A stretch of 64,000 nt of DNA from Caballeronia glebae (GTDB lineage Bacteria > Pseudomonadota > Gammaproteobacteria > Burkholderiales > Burkholderiaceae): the NCBI RefSeq assembly GCF_001545035.1, contig NZ_FCOJ02000038.1:1-64000 (forward strand), in the 5' to 3' direction. Positions 8,443 through 17,553 of the stretch are shown piece by piece. Each line of letters opens with the position of its first letter. The stretch's first letter is position 1. The position numbers and the translations under genes are program-made. The notes beneath the pieces were generated by a model, which saw only the letters and a program-made list of their open reading frames with translations, had not been told where the DNA came from and made no database searches.

Positions 8443-9384
8443 TCAGCGGACACGCAACGTTTGAGAGGGGAGTTCGCCGAACAGGCTTTTGTAATCGCTC
8501 GCGAAGTGGCCGAGATTGGAAAAGCCCCAACGCATTGCGGCTTCGCGAACCGGAATTTCGCTTTGCGATGACGTCGTGAGGAGCCGCCTCACTTGCGCCA
8601 GGCGCACGGCTCGCAGATAGCTTATCGGATTCATCTGCGTGACCGACTGAAAGCTGTTTTGAATGGTGCGGCGGCTCACGCGCAACTTCTCGCATAAGTC
8701 GAGCACGGATATAGGCTGCTCGGGACGCGCAAGCACGAGGTCATGGGCGCGCCGCACGACATCGGCCCGGCATGCGTAAGTGAGGCGGTCCTCACGCGTC
8801 GGCACATGAAACGTCAGCAGATCCAGAATGCTTTCCGTGACCGTGTGCGTGAAGCGATGCGCGCCACCGTCCGACAAGAACGGATCGGGGTCCGCCAGCA
8901 CGGCCTCGACGGCCGCGATAATGCGCTTTCCCGCACGCGCGCCGGCCGCGCCGGGAATGCTCAGCACGTGTCGATTGAAGATCTCGTCCTGGACATCGAC
9001 GCCCGCCGCATCCGCTGCCGATGTGAGCAATTGCGAATCGATAGCGACGCCGAGCATCGACATATCCGGTGGCGAATGCAGCAGGAATTCCCTGTCGCCG
9101 GACGCGACGACAAGCGCGTTTTCGTCCACTCGCACGCCCTGAAACGAGAACGGGGCCCCGCCGCCGAGCGCGAGCCCGAACGTGATGAATCCCGCCGGCA
9201 ATTGCCCGCGCTGAACGATACGAACGTTCGCGGATTCCTGAAAGACCTGCACGCCCGCTACTGAAACCTGCTTCACCGTGCTGCGGAATGCGCCCTCGCC
9301 TACCTGATCGTAGCGCTGTTCCCAGCCTGCCAGCGCATGCGCGTGGTGGTCGGCGTCCTCGAAGTTTTCATAGTTGGCGTACAT
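8443..9384 (-). CDS. AraC-family transcriptional regulator (EutR/FeaR-like layout)
   Basis: A 313-residue protein. The N-terminal part (about residues 1-200) is a ligand-sensing region with the look of AraC cupin-like domains (GQLPAGFITFGLALGG). The C-terminal 100 residues carry the two-helix-turn-helix AraC DNA-binding domain (SVLDLCEKLRVSRRTIQNSF, then EAAMRWGFSNLGHFASDYKS). It sits between the amine dehydrogenase operon and iacF and reads away from iacF. In E. coli an AraC-family protein (FeaR) controls aromatic amine oxidation, so activation of the aau operon by amine or aldehyde is a reasonable inference. It is not visible in the sequence. Confidence 0.88.
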   Translation of the reverse strand: MYANYENFEDADHHAHALAGWEQRYDQVGEGAFRSTVKQVSVAGVQVFQESANVRIVQRGQLPAGFITFGLALGGGAPFSFQGVRVDENALVVASGDREFLLHSPPDMSMLGVAIDSQLLTSAADAAGVDVQDEIFNRHVLSIPGAAGARAGKRIIAAVEAVLADPDPFLSDGGAHRFTHTVTESILDLLTFHVPTREDRLTYACRADVVRRAHDLVLARPEQPISVLDLCEKLRVSRRTIQNSFQSVTQMNPISYLRAVRLAQVRRLLTTSSQSEIPVREAAMRWGFSNLGHFASDYKSLFGELPSQTLRVR

Positions 9385-9899
9385 GCCCTGCTCCCGCTAC
9401 TTGCGTCGCCATCGACGCGACTGCTTATAGGCTTTCAATTTTTTTGGCGTCAAGCTTTTCAATTCTTCTCTTCAGTCGCTTGTTGCGCAATTCTAGGAAT
9501 GCACGATTGAAAAACGCGTGCGAGCATGCGTAGGTGAACACGCGCTCGCGGATACTTCATAAATTACTTTAACGATGCCGATCCTTGCCCACTCTCTTCG
9601 AACGCTAATAGCCTGCACCGATCGAGCCCCGATATTGCATCGCGTATCTTATGACGTGACTGGGAATAGCCTCGCGTACCCGAAGTCTGCGTTCAGCGTT
9701 CCGGGGTGCAAATCAGTCAAAACCGCATTCATCGATAAAGCCCGCTGATGCCGTTTCATAGTCGCCGCCCTGATAACGTGACGGCGTAAAGTTATTAGCC
9801 GCGTTGATATGAGTCGTGCTTTTCAATCTATTTTGCTTATCCGGTAAAGAACGCTACGCTCGACTCATCGTCCTCTGAACACACCGGAAAGGCAGCATC
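9385..9899. promoter_or_regulatory. Divergent intergenic region between araC-type gene and iacF
   Basis: 515 bases without a credible gene. It is richer in A and T than its flanks. A weak sigma-70-like pair for iacF is TTGCTT (9833-9838) and TACGCT (9855-9860) with a 16-bp spacer, followed by GGAAAGG just before the iacF ATG. No convincing dyad operator was found. Its size suggests control by more than one regulator. Confidence 0.4.
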
Positions 9900-10868
9900 A
9901 TGCAAGCTCAAACCTTCAAAGTTCGCGTCAACGCTCTGCGCGAGGAAGCTCACGGCGTGCGTTCGTTCAGCGTCTCGCGTCTCGATGGCTTACCCTTCGA
10001 TGCCTACGAGCCCGGCGCGCATATCGATGTGACGAGTCCATCGGGCATCACGCGGCAATACTCGCTGTGCGGCGACCCGTCGTGCCGCGACTCGCATCTC
10101 TTCGCCGTGAAAAAGGAAGAACAGTCGCGTGGCGGCTCGCGTTCGCTGCATGACGAAGTCGGCATCGGCAGCGAGTTGTCCATCGGCGCACCGCGCAATC
10201 TGTTCCGCCTCGAAGAAGGCGCGAGCGAACATATTCTTATCGGTGCGGGCATCGGCATTACGCCCTTGCTTTCGATGGCGTATCGTCTCGTCGCGATCAA
10301 TGCGCCCTTCACGCTGCATTACTTCGCGCGCAGCGAAACGCATGCGGCATTTCTCCCGCTTCTGGCACGCGCGCCGTTCGATAAACATGTCAGGTTGCAC
10401 GTCGGCGTCGAGCGTGAAGCCATCTTCGATGAACTCGACGCCTCTCTGCGTAACGCCGACAAGCAGGCGCACGTCTATACCTGCGGCCCCGCGCCATTCA
10501 TGGATGTCGTGGTGAATACCGCTCGTAAGCATCTGCCAGCCGACGCCGTTCATCTCGAACGCTTCAAGGCCGAGCCGCACATCGAAGTGAAAGCATCGCT
10601 CGATAACTTCGATGTTCAACTCGCGAGCAACGGGCAAACCGTGCGCGTCGATGCTTCGACGTCCATCGTCGACGCGCTCGCTTCTATCGGCATCGAAGTG
10701 GACACGTCGTGCGGCGAAGGCGTATGCGGAACCTGCATGGTCGATGTCGTGAGCGGAGAACCCGAGCATCGCGACCACTGCCTGAGCACGGCCGAGCGCG
10801 CGAGCAACAGCGTGATCTGCTGCTGCGTGTCCCGTTCGCGTTCGCCGGTGCTCGTCCTCGACCTCTGA
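9900..10868 (+). CDS. iacF: PDR/VanB-type oxidoreductase, reductase of the IAA-pathway Rieske oxygenase
   Basis: A 322-residue flavin and iron-sulfur reductase. Order: FMN-binding barrel (RQYSLCG near residue 52), NAD-binding domain (IGAGIGITPLLSMA at about 114-127 and YTCGPAPFM at 193-201) and a C-terminal plant-type [2Fe-2S] ferredoxin domain with C271, C276, C279 (CGEGVCGTC) and a final ligand among C307-C309. It would pass NADH electrons to the Rieske centre of IacC. The assignment as IacF rests on this architecture plus the surrounding iacCD, iacABIHE and iacG. The gene is separated from the others and is convergent with the LysR gene (2 bp between stops). Confidence 0.85.
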   Translation: MQAQTFKVRVNALREEAHGVRSFSVSRLDGLPFDAYEPGAHIDVTSPSGITRQYSLCGDPSCRDSHLFAVKKEEQSRGGSRSLHDEVGIGSELSIGAPRNLFRLEEGASEHILIGAGIGITPLLSMAYRLVAINAPFTLHYFARSETHAAFLPLLARAPFDKHVRLHVGVEREAIFDELDASLRNADKQAHVYTCGPAPFMDVVVNTARKHLPADAVHLERFKAEPHIEVKASLDNFDVQLASNGQTVRVDASTSIVDALASIGIEVDTSCGEGVCGTCMVDVVSGEPEHRDHCLSTAERASNSVICCCVSRSRSPVLVLDL

Positions 10869-10870
10869 CC

Positions 10871-11791
10871 TTATAGCTTTTCGAAGCCCGCGAGGATGTC
10901 GGTCATCAGGCCGCGCATCCAGGCTATGCCTTCATCTTCATGAAAATGCTCGTGCCAGTGCATCGTCACGGCTGCCTTCGGTAATCGAACGGGCAACGCA
11001 TAGATACGAAACGCATCGTTGCGATTGAGGATATGCGCGAGTCGCTCGGGCAATGTAGCGAAGAGATCCGTGACCGCGAGCACGCCGGGCACGGCGACGA
11101 AATGCGGCAACGCGAGCGCGATATTGCGCCCCACACCTTGCGCGCGCAGGGCATCGTCGAGCGCGTGGTGGCTATGTTCGAGTGAGCGCACTTGTACGTG
11201 CGACGCCGAGAGAAACTGATCGAGACTCAAGGTCGCTCCCCCGGGCACGCCTTTACGCTTTCTCGTCATGCACACATACGCTTCCTCGAAGAGCAACGCG
11301 TGACGCGTGCGCGGCAATAGCGAAGGCAGATTGCCGATTGCGAAGTCGAGCCGGCTCGAACGCATTGCTTCCTCGATGTCCTCCACCGGCGAAGGCTCGA
11401 CGAGCAATTTCACGCGCGGCGCGGCTTCATGTAGCGCCTGGCAGATCGCGGGCAAATACGCCATTTCCCCTGCATCCGAAAGAGACAGTCGAAACGTGCG
11501 ATTGCTCGTCGATGCATCGAAGCGCTCGGTGAAGCGCAATGCTTCGCGCACGGTATCGAGCGCACGTCCGACGATCTCGGCGAGTTCCAGCGCAACGGGC
11601 GTCGGCTGCATGCCCGCACGCGTCCGGATGAAGAGCGGGTCGTCAAAGAGCGTTCGCAGACGGCCTAGCGAATAGCTCACGGCCGGCTGCGAGAGCGCGA
11701 GCCGTTCGCCGGCTTTCGTGAGGCTGCGCTCTTCGACAATCGCCTGAAAGACGCGCAGAAGATTCAGATCGACATGGTCGAGAGATGTCAT
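10871..11791 (-). CDS. LysR-family regulator of the iac genes
   Basis: A 306-residue LysR protein. The N-terminal winged helix (LNLLRVFQAIVEERSLTKAG, then LSQPAVSYSLGRLR) is at about residues 5-60, and the NodD/PcpR-like effector domain follows. The start was placed at the ATG at 11789-11791 because homology begins there; an upstream extension of 25 residues has no LysR character. It is divergent from iacC with 160 bp between starts. In Paraburkholderia phytofirmans PsJN a LysR regulator that apparently responds to dioxindole-3-acetate takes part in iac control. This gene is the natural counterpart, by inference from position. Confidence 0.87.
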   Translation of the reverse strand: MTSLDHVDLNLLRVFQAIVEERSLTKAGERLALSQPAVSYSLGRLRTLFDDPLFIRTRAGMQPTPVALELAEIVGRALDTVREALRFTERFDASTSNRTFRLSLSDAGEMAYLPAICQALHEAAPRVKLLVEPSPVEDIEEAMRSSRLDFAIGNLPSLLPRTRHALLFEEAYVCMTRKRKGVPGGATLSLDQFLSASHVQVRSLEHSHHALDDALRAQGVGRNIALALPHFVAVPGVLAVTDLFATLPERLAHILNRNDAFRIYALPVRLPKAAVTMHWHEHFHEDEGIAWMRGLMTDILAGFEKL

Positions 11792-11951
11792 TGGGTAACT
11801 CGCGAGATATCCATCAAATTTATCCATCACCCATTTTTTAATCGATTTGACGCATGATCTTCGCAAAGCGAGACTGATGTCAACGAGAGGATGTGCGGAT
11901 CATCATCGCCGTCTTCGTGTTAGCCGATCAACCTCACTCCACATCGAACCG
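11792..11951. promoter_or_regulatory. Divergent lysR/iacC promoter region
   Basis: 160 bases between divergent starts. An AT-rich segment at about 11810-11830 contains a near direct repeat, ATCCATCAAATTT then ATCCATCACCC, around an AAATTT core, a plausible site for the LysR protein. No strong Shine-Dalgarno is visible before the chosen iacC ATG. Confidence 0.4.
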
Positions 11952-13235
11952 ATGAGTACACCGACAACCCAAATCATCGACACGAGCGCGCTTGCCCGTC
12001 GCGCGCAAGCGGACCGCATCGCGCCGTCGCTCTATTACGATCCCGATCTGTTCGAAGCCGAGCTCGAACGCATTTTCTATAAGACGTGGATATGGGTCGC
12101 GCATGAAAGTGAATTGCCGAAGCCTGGCGATTTCGTCACGACGACCATCGGCCGGCAGCCGGTTATCGTCGTGCGGGACAAGACGGGCGCGGTGCACGTG
12201 CTGCAAAACCGCTGCCGTCATCGCGGCGCCACCGTGTGCGAAGAGCACAAGGGCAATGCCAAAGGCTTCACGTGTCCGTATCACAGTTGGTCGTATGCGC
12301 TCGACGGCACGCTGCGCGCCCTGCCTTATGGCGACGGCTATGAAGGCGTCTGCGAGAAAGGCGATCTCCCGCTGAAGAAACTGCGCGTCGGGATTTACCA
12401 GGGCTTGATATTCGCGAGCTTCAACGAAGCTATCGGGCCGCTTGAAGATTTTCTCGGCGGCGCCAAGCCCTGGATCGATCTTTTCATGAAGCAAGGCGCA
12501 GGCTATCCGATCAAAGCGAACGGCGAGCATAAGTTCAAGTTCAAGGGCAACTGGAAAATCCAGCTCGAAAACACAACCGATCTTTATCACTTCCCGGTCG
12601 TGCACAAATCGTGGATGAAGTCGATCGACGATGAAGCCGCAGCGGCCATCACGAGCTTCATGACGAGCGACGATGCATTCTGCCGCTCGCTCGGCAACGG
12701 CCATAGCCTTGCGGTGCTGGTTCCAGAAATCGTCGACCTCGACAAGGACGACGGCGCGCCTCTGCCGGAACGTTTCAACGATCTGGCCGCGAAACTCGCC
12801 GGGAAACATACGCCGGAAGAAGTCCGTCGCATCGTGCGCTCGCTGATGGGCGTCGGCTTCAATCTGAATCTATTCCCGAATCTCGCGCTCTCGATGGCGT
12901 TCTTCCGTGTCTTGCGGCCCATTTCCGCCGAGGAAACGGAGATTCGCCACGTCGCACTCGCGATGGACGGCGGACCGGAGGAAGCGAATCGCGTGCGTCT
13001 GCGCATTCACGAACACTTTCAGGGTCCGTTCGGTTTCGGCAGCCCCGACGATGCGGAAGCATGGGAACGCGTGCAACGCGGCTCGCATGCTGGACCCGAA
13101 GTGCCCATTCTCGTGAATCGCGGGCTGAATCGCGAAACGACCGCACCGAACGGAGAAAAGACCGCGCATGCCACGGATGAAACCGGCATGCGTGAAGCGT
13201 ACAAGCAATGGCGCGCAATGATGGAGCAGGCATGA
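11952..13235 (+). CDS. iacC: Rieske ring-hydroxylating oxygenase alpha subunit
   Basis: A 427-residue oxygenase. The Rieske [2Fe-2S] ligands are C88, H90, C108 and H111 (CRHRGATV and CPYHSW). The mononuclear iron site is in NTTDLYHFPVVH, giving D210 as bridge with H213 and H218. Family members of this size act as alpha3beta3 with the small subunit encoded next. In the iac pathway this component, with IacD and IacF, is thought to act on an oxindole-acetate intermediate on the way to catechol. The start at MSTPTTQ was chosen because the upstream in-frame 35 residues are not protein-like. The stop overlaps the iacD start. Confidence 0.9.
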   Translation: MSTPTTQIIDTSALARRAQADRIAPSLYYDPDLFEAELERIFYKTWIWVAHESELPKPGDFVTTTIGRQPVIVVRDKTGAVHVLQNRCRHRGATVCEEHKGNAKGFTCPYHSWSYALDGTLRALPYGDGYEGVCEKGDLPLKKLRVGIYQGLIFASFNEAIGPLEDFLGGAKPWIDLFMKQGAGYPIKANGEHKFKFKGNWKIQLENTTDLYHFPVVHKSWMKSIDDEAAAAITSFMTSDDAFCRSLGNGHSLAVLVPEIVDLDKDDGAPLPERFNDLAAKLAGKHTPEEVRRIVRSLMGVGFNLNLFPNLALSMAFFRVLRPISAEETEIRHVALAMDGGPEEANRVRLRIHEHFQGPFGFGSPDDAEAWERVQRGSHAGPEVPILVNRGLNRETTAPNGEKTAHATDETGMREAYKQWRAMMEQA

Positions 13236-13732
13236 TGGACGATCGCAACGCACTCTTCTCTCAACGGACCTTCGCGGGCGCGATCGAATTCATCTGGCGT
13301 GAAGCTGAATTGCTTGACGGTCGTGATTATCGTGCGTGGCTCGAATTGTGGGACCCTGAAGGTTTCTATGTGGTGCCGATCGATCCGAACGCGACCGACT
13401 TCGCCGCCACCTTGAACTACGCATACGATGATCGGCACATGCGCGAATCGCGCGTGCAGCGCATGACCTCGGGTTATTCCGCATCCGCATCCGACGCCGC
13501 GCGCACCGTGCGCACCGTTTCGCGCTTCACCTTATCGGGCGATAGCGCCGATGTGGTGGAAGTAAAATCGGCGCAAGTTATCGTCGCATACAAGCGCAGC
13601 GTATCGACGATCTTCGCCGCAGACCTCACGCACAAGATCAGCATGGCGAGCGGCGAGCCGAGGATCGTGGAGAAGGTCGTTCGATTGATCGATTCAACCG
13701 AAGCGCTGAGCGCCATCGGCTTCCTGCTTTGA
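13232..13732 (+). CDS. iacD: Ring-hydroxylating oxygenase beta subunit
   Basis: A 166-residue SnoaL/NTF2-fold small subunit (FIWREAELLDGRDYRAWLELW near residues 15-35, typical of Rieske beta subunits). It starts at the ATG overlapping the iacC stop (ATGA); the next codon is also ATG. It has no cofactor of its own and stabilises the alpha3beta3 oxygenase. Its gene converges on the histidine kinase gene with 14 bp between the stops. Confidence 0.87.
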   Translation: MMDDRNALFSQRTFAGAIEFIWREAELLDGRDYRAWLELWDPEGFYVVPIDPNATDFAATLNYAYDDRHMRESRVQRMTSGYSASASDAARTVRTVSRFTLSGDSADVVEVKSAQVIVAYKRSVSTIFAADLTHKISMASGEPRIVEKVVRLIDSTEALSAIGFLL

Positions 13733-13746
13733 TTGCGAACGTCGTG

Positions 13747-15216
13747 TCAATCCGGGCGATGGGACAAAGGCAACGCGAAACAGCAATCGAGTCCGCCGCT
13801 TGCTGCGCGTTGCGCCCAGATACGCCCTTCGTGACGCGACACGATGTTCTTGCACAACGACAGGCCGATGCCGTTTCCGCCCGCCTTCGCCGAAGAGAAG
13901 CCGTCGAACAGGCGATCGAGCGCGTCGTCGGGCACACCGGGTCCGTTGTCGATCACATGCAGCTCGGCCGACTCGCCGTTCATCCTCGTGACAAGCGTGA
14001 CGGTGCCCGTCGGGTGTCTCGCGCCGCTCAACGCTTCGACGGCATTGAATGCCAGATTGAGGATCACCTGACCGATGAGTACGCGCTCGCAACGTATCGG
14101 CAACGGCTCGCGCGATGGTTCGATCCTGATCGTCACGCCTTCGTCTCTCGCGCGCAATTGAACGAAGTACGCGACATCCGCGAGCACGTCGCGAAGATCG
14201 GCTTGAACTTCGGCAGGCTCCCGCTTCACGATGAACTCGCGCACGCTCTTGATGATATGCGCCGCGTGCTCGGCTTGCCGGTCCGCCGCGCGCAGGCCCC
14301 AGATCGCGCTATCGACGGAATCCGGCTGGGCGAGCCGCTGAACCGCGCCCTCGATGAAGTTGCGCACGGCGGCGAGCGGCTGGCTCAACTCATGCGCGAT
14401 CGCCGTCGCCATTTCGCCCATCGCGTTGTAGCGCCCCGCGTATTCGAGCATGCGCGCTTCGTTGCGGCGCGCTTCCTCTGTCGCCATTTCTTCCGTGATA
14501 TCGCGGAAATGCACGAGCGTTCCGTCATCGATATCGATGCGTCTGCACGTAATGCGCAGCCATCGTTTGGCGCCGTCGCGGCGCGTGATCGCATAGCGTT
14601 GCGCGGGCGTCGAATGCTGGCGCGTCGCGCTGCGCAACTGGGCGACGAGCCGGTCGCGATCCTCTCTCGTGCAATAGTCGAGCGCGACACCGAGCGGCGC
14701 ATCGCTCGCGACACCAAGCACGCGCCGTCCGGACTCGCTGATGAAACTCACTTTGCCGCGCGGCGTCAGCACGGCGACGCCCTCGCCCAGATCCTGCATG
14801 TATTCGCGCAAGCGCGCTTCATAGCGCCGCAACTTCTGGCGCATCGCTTCTTCTGCGCTTATATCGCGAAACTGCACCATCACGACTGCGCCGCCGGAGA
14901 GCGGCACATAGGTGGCGATAGCCTCGGACAACATGTCCATTCCCGCCCGCGATCGATAACACCATTCATAACTTTGCGGGCCATCGGTAATCGAGCGGTC
15001 CATCGCATTCACCGCAATTTCGCGGCGATATCTGATGTCGTCGCGCGTCATATCGTGCGCCTTGAGTGGACGCAGTTCCTCCACCGAAAAGCCGAGTGCG
15101 ATGCACGCCGCGCGATTCGCCCACAGGATGGCCTTCGTCCGGGCGTCGTGCAGCAGCACGCATTGCGTCAACGCGTCGAGCAGGCGGCGGAAATCGTCTT
15201 CAGCGGGGAAGTTCAT
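13747..15216 (-). CDS. iacS: Cytosolic PAS-PAS sensor histidine kinase of the iac locus
   Basis: A 489-residue kinase with no transmembrane segment. Two PAS domains occupy about residues 8-120 and 135-245, then a dimerisation domain with the phospho-accepting H275 (AIAHELSQPLAAV). The ATPase domain has its N box (QVILNLAFNAVEAL), G1 box (VIDNGPGVP) and G2 box (GNGIGLSLC). The start was set at MNFPAEDD. A soluble double-PAS kinase fits direct sensing of an aromatic acid such as IAA in the cytoplasm. Its partner response regulator lies 4.2 kb away on the other side of iacABIHE. The gene symbol follows the two-component system described for PsJN and is tentative. Confidence 0.85.
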   Translation of the reverse strand: MNFPAEDDFRRLLDALTQCVLLHDARTKAILWANRAACIALGFSVEELRPLKAHDMTRDDIRYRREIAVNAMDRSITDGPQSYEWCYRSRAGMDMLSEAIATYVPLSGGAVVMVQFRDISAEEAMRQKLRRYEARLREYMQDLGEGVAVLTPRGKVSFISESGRRVLGVASDAPLGVALDYCTREDRDRLVAQLRSATRQHSTPAQRYAITRRDGAKRWLRITCRRIDIDDGTLVHFRDITEEMATEEARRNEARMLEYAGRYNAMGEMATAIAHELSQPLAAVRNFIEGAVQRLAQPDSVDSAIWGLRAADRQAEHAAHIIKSVREFIVKREPAEVQADLRDVLADVAYFVQLRARDEGVTIRIEPSREPLPIRCERVLIGQVILNLAFNAVEALSGARHPTGTVTLVTRMNGESAELHVIDNGPGVPDDALDRLFDGFSSAKAGGNGIGLSLCKNIVSRHEGRIWAQRAASGGLDCCFALPLSHRPD

Positions 15217-15440
15217 GTCGGAGCACGCGGAGAACCTGGTTGCAACGCTAACCATAGCATCGGTGCCCCTCGCACGTCCCTAAAGATTTCTTTATCCGAC
15301 CGGGATGCTTCACTGAGTCGCAAGCTAGCCGTCCCAATTGTTTCAGCCTTTTTGCGTTTCTAGACTGGCATCAATCTGTGCGGCTCGAAAGCATTCCCGT
15401 TCATCCCCATGAGCCACATAAACGAAAAGGAGACGTCTTC
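15217..15440. promoter_or_regulatory. Divergent iacS/iacA control region with 14-bp palindrome
   Basis: 224 bases between divergent starts. A perfect palindrome TAAAGATTTCTTTA lies at 15281-15294, about 150 bp upstream of iacA, and is a candidate binding site for the response regulator. AAGGAGA precedes the iacA ATG. A sigma-70 box pair could not be assigned with confidence. Confidence 0.45.
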
Positions 15441-16616
15441 ATGTCAGCATCCGCGATTGCCGTCGCACTTAGCGAAGATCTGCCCAATCAAATCGATGCC
15501 GTGACGCTCGACGATGTCATCGCCGAAATCGCCCAGCGTCGCGAAGAATTCGACCGGCTGTCGCACGTGCCGCGCGATGTCGTCGAAAAGCTGAAACGCG
15601 CCGGCATCTACCGTGCGGCTACGCCAAAGCGTTTCGGCGGCGACGCGCGCGCGCCCGGCGAATTCCTCGATATGATCGAGCGTATCGCGGTCGCCGACGG
15701 CTCCGCCGCATGGGTCGCGAGTTTCGGCTCCGCGAATCTTTATCTCGCCGCGTTGCCGCTCGCGACGCAAGCGGAAATCTACGCGGACGGTCCCGATCAG
15801 GTCTTTGCAGGCGGGCTCTTCCCTGTGCAGAACGCGCGACCCGCGCCGGGCGGCTATCGCGTGAACGGCACCTGGAAGTTCGCAAGCGGTTGCAAGGGCG
15901 CGGACTGGCTCGGCGTCGGCATCGGCACGGGCAAGCCGGGCGAGGCGCCAGGCAAGCCGCGCACCGCAGTGTTTCGGCCCGCGCAGGTCGAGATCGTCGA
16001 GAACTGGAACGTGGTCGGCATGCAGGGCACGGGCAGTCACGACTTGCGCGTGGCGGATCAGTTCGTCGGAGAAGACTGGACCTTCGTCCGCGGCGGCGCG
16101 TCGACGGTCGATGAACCGCTCTATCTCTATCCGACCATCGCTTACGCGGCGCAAGTGCTCGCCGTCGTGAATCTCGGTCTTGCGCGCGCGGCACTCGATG
16201 TCGCTAATAATATGGCCGGAGGCCGCAGGACGACGACCGGCGCACCGCCACTCGCCGATCGCGCTTATTACCGAATAGAGCTTGCAAAAGCCGAGGCGCA
16301 GTTGCGCTCTGCGCGCGCGTTCTTCTACGAATCGACCGACAGCGTATGGCAGTCGATTCTCGCGGGCAACGAAGTTACGCCGGAACAGGTTAGCCTGCTG
16401 CGCCTGTGTGCAACGCAGATCGCCCGTGAAGGCGCCGACGTCGTGAATCGCGCCTATCGACTCGGCGGCACGATGGCGATCTATCGCACGCATCCGTTGC
16501 AACGCCTGATGCGCGACGCGATGGTCGTCACGCAACACGCATTCCTCGGCGAAGGGAATTACGACGGCGCGGGCGCGGTGTTTGTCGGTGTGCCGCCCAT
16601 TCCCGGCTATCTCTGA
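15441..16616 (+). CDS. iacA: Indole-3-acetate monooxygenase (acyl-CoA dehydrogenase fold)
   Basis: A 391-residue flavoprotein of the acyl-CoA dehydrogenase superfamily, group of two-component monooxygenases. It has an N-terminal helical domain, a central barrel (FAGGLFPVQNARPAPGGYRV, GTWKFASGCKGADW) and a C-terminal helical domain (RLGGTMAIYRTHPLQRLMRD). IacA hydroxylates the indole ring of IAA using reduced flavin supplied by IacG, the first step of the pathway. The start ATG at 15441 is preceded by AAGGAGA; a longer reading frame upstream is not protein-like. It leads an operon iacA-B-I-H-E with small gaps or overlaps. Confidence 0.9.
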   Translation: MSASAIAVALSEDLPNQIDAVTLDDVIAEIAQRREEFDRLSHVPRDVVEKLKRAGIYRAATPKRFGGDARAPGEFLDMIERIAVADGSAAWVASFGSANLYLAALPLATQAEIYADGPDQVFAGGLFPVQNARPAPGGYRVNGTWKFASGCKGADWLGVGIGTGKPGEAPGKPRTAVFRPAQVEIVENWNVVGMQGTGSHDLRVADQFVGEDWTFVRGGASTVDEPLYLYPTIAYAAQVLAVVNLGLARAALDVANNMAGGRRTTTGAPPLADRAYYRIELAKAEAQLRSARAFFYESTDSVWQSILAGNEVTPEQVSLLRLCATQIAREGADVVNRAYRLGGTMAIYRTHPLQRLMRDAMVVTQHAFLGEGNYDGAGAVFVGVPPIPGYL

Positions 16617-16652
16617 TCCACTTTCATCGCATAACAAGAGGAATAACGCTTA

Positions 16653-17030
16653 ATGACCGATAACCTAAACTTGCCTTTGCGCGTGCTGTTTTGCTGCGGC
16701 GTAACGCAGAACTTCTTCGATTTGCCGCGCGAGAAGATCGGCGAAGTATGGCAAGCCTACGGCACGACGCTCGCCGCCGTCGAAGCAATGGAGAACGTGC
16801 GCGTGCTGGGCGTGATGGACGACGACCGTCTCGTCGTCGGACAGTCCGATGGCGCGCCGTGGACGTTCTACATCATGGCCGATGTCGCCGACTTCGACAC
16901 GGCCGTCGCGGTGTGCAATCTCTATCGCACGACGCCCGTCGGCGAGTACAACCTGTGGCGTTATGGAAAGATCGAAGCGCGCGTCGGACGCGCATTGACC
17001 GTTCCGCCCGCCGTAGCGAAAACCACATGA
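16653..17030 (+). CDS. iacB: IacB, small pathway protein of unknown activity
   Basis: A 125-residue protein without signal peptide (VLFCCGVTQNFFDLPREKIG, later FYIMADVADFDTAVAVCNLYR), suggestive of a small alpha-beta dimer of the dimeric barrel type. It matches the position and size of IacB between iacA and iacI in known clusters. No biochemical role is assigned that I can see from sequence. AGAGGAAT precedes the ATG, and it ends 4 bp before iacI. Confidence 0.8.
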   Translation: MTDNLNLPLRVLFCCGVTQNFFDLPREKIGEVWQAYGTTLAAVEAMENVRVLGVMDDDRLVVGQSDGAPWTFYIMADVADFDTAVAVCNLYRTTPVGEYNLWRYGKIEARVGRALTVPPAVAKTT

Positions 17031-17034
17031 CGCC

Positions 17035-17553
17035 ATGACGCAAACCACCATCGAAGCGTTGCTCGCGCGCATAGAAATGCTCGAAGCACAGAACGAAGTG
17101 CGTCAGTCCATCGCTCGTTATATGGCGCTATGCGATGTACCTTGCGCGCCGCTCGAAGGCGAATCGCTCGCCGCGCTATTCACCGATGACGCCGTATGGG
17201 AAGGCATCGGCCCGCAATACGCGCAGAAGTTCGGGCGTCTGCAAGGACGCGCGGCTATCGTCGACATGCTGCAGCAATATCTGCCGCCCTCGCCGCACTT
17301 CGCCACCAACGTGCATTTCCTGACGTCGGAACACATCAATGTTCACGGCGATTTCGCCAGGGGCCGATGGATCATGGTGCAGGCATCGGGCTATGTCGAT
17401 GCAAAGGCTGAGATCATCGCCGCGCGACTGGAAGTCGATTTCGCATCGTCGCTATGTCAGGGAAAGCATGCATGGCTGATCCGGCATTTCCGCACGGAGC
17501 GTCTCTTCGACGCGCCCTGGCAAGTGAACGTTCGCAAGGAGACGAGTGCATGA
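17035..17553 (+). CDS. iacI: IacI, SnoaL/NTF2-like protein
   Basis: A 172-residue protein with the NTF2-like pattern (IEALLARIEMLEAQNEVRQS then ALFTDDAVWEGIG, GRAAIVDML). Members of this fold act as small isomerases, hydratases or oxygenase subunits. In iac clusters its homologue is required for IAA breakdown after the first oxygenation. Its stop overlaps the iacH start by ATGA. No signal peptide is seen. Confidence 0.82.
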   Translation: MTQTTIEALLARIEMLEAQNEVRQSIARYMALCDVPCAPLEGESLAALFTDDAVWEGIGPQYAQKFGRLQGRAAIVDMLQQYLPPSPHFATNVHFLTSEHINVHGDFARGRWIMVQASGYVDAKAEIIAARLEVDFASSLCQGKHAWLIRHFRTERLFDAPWQVNVRKETSA

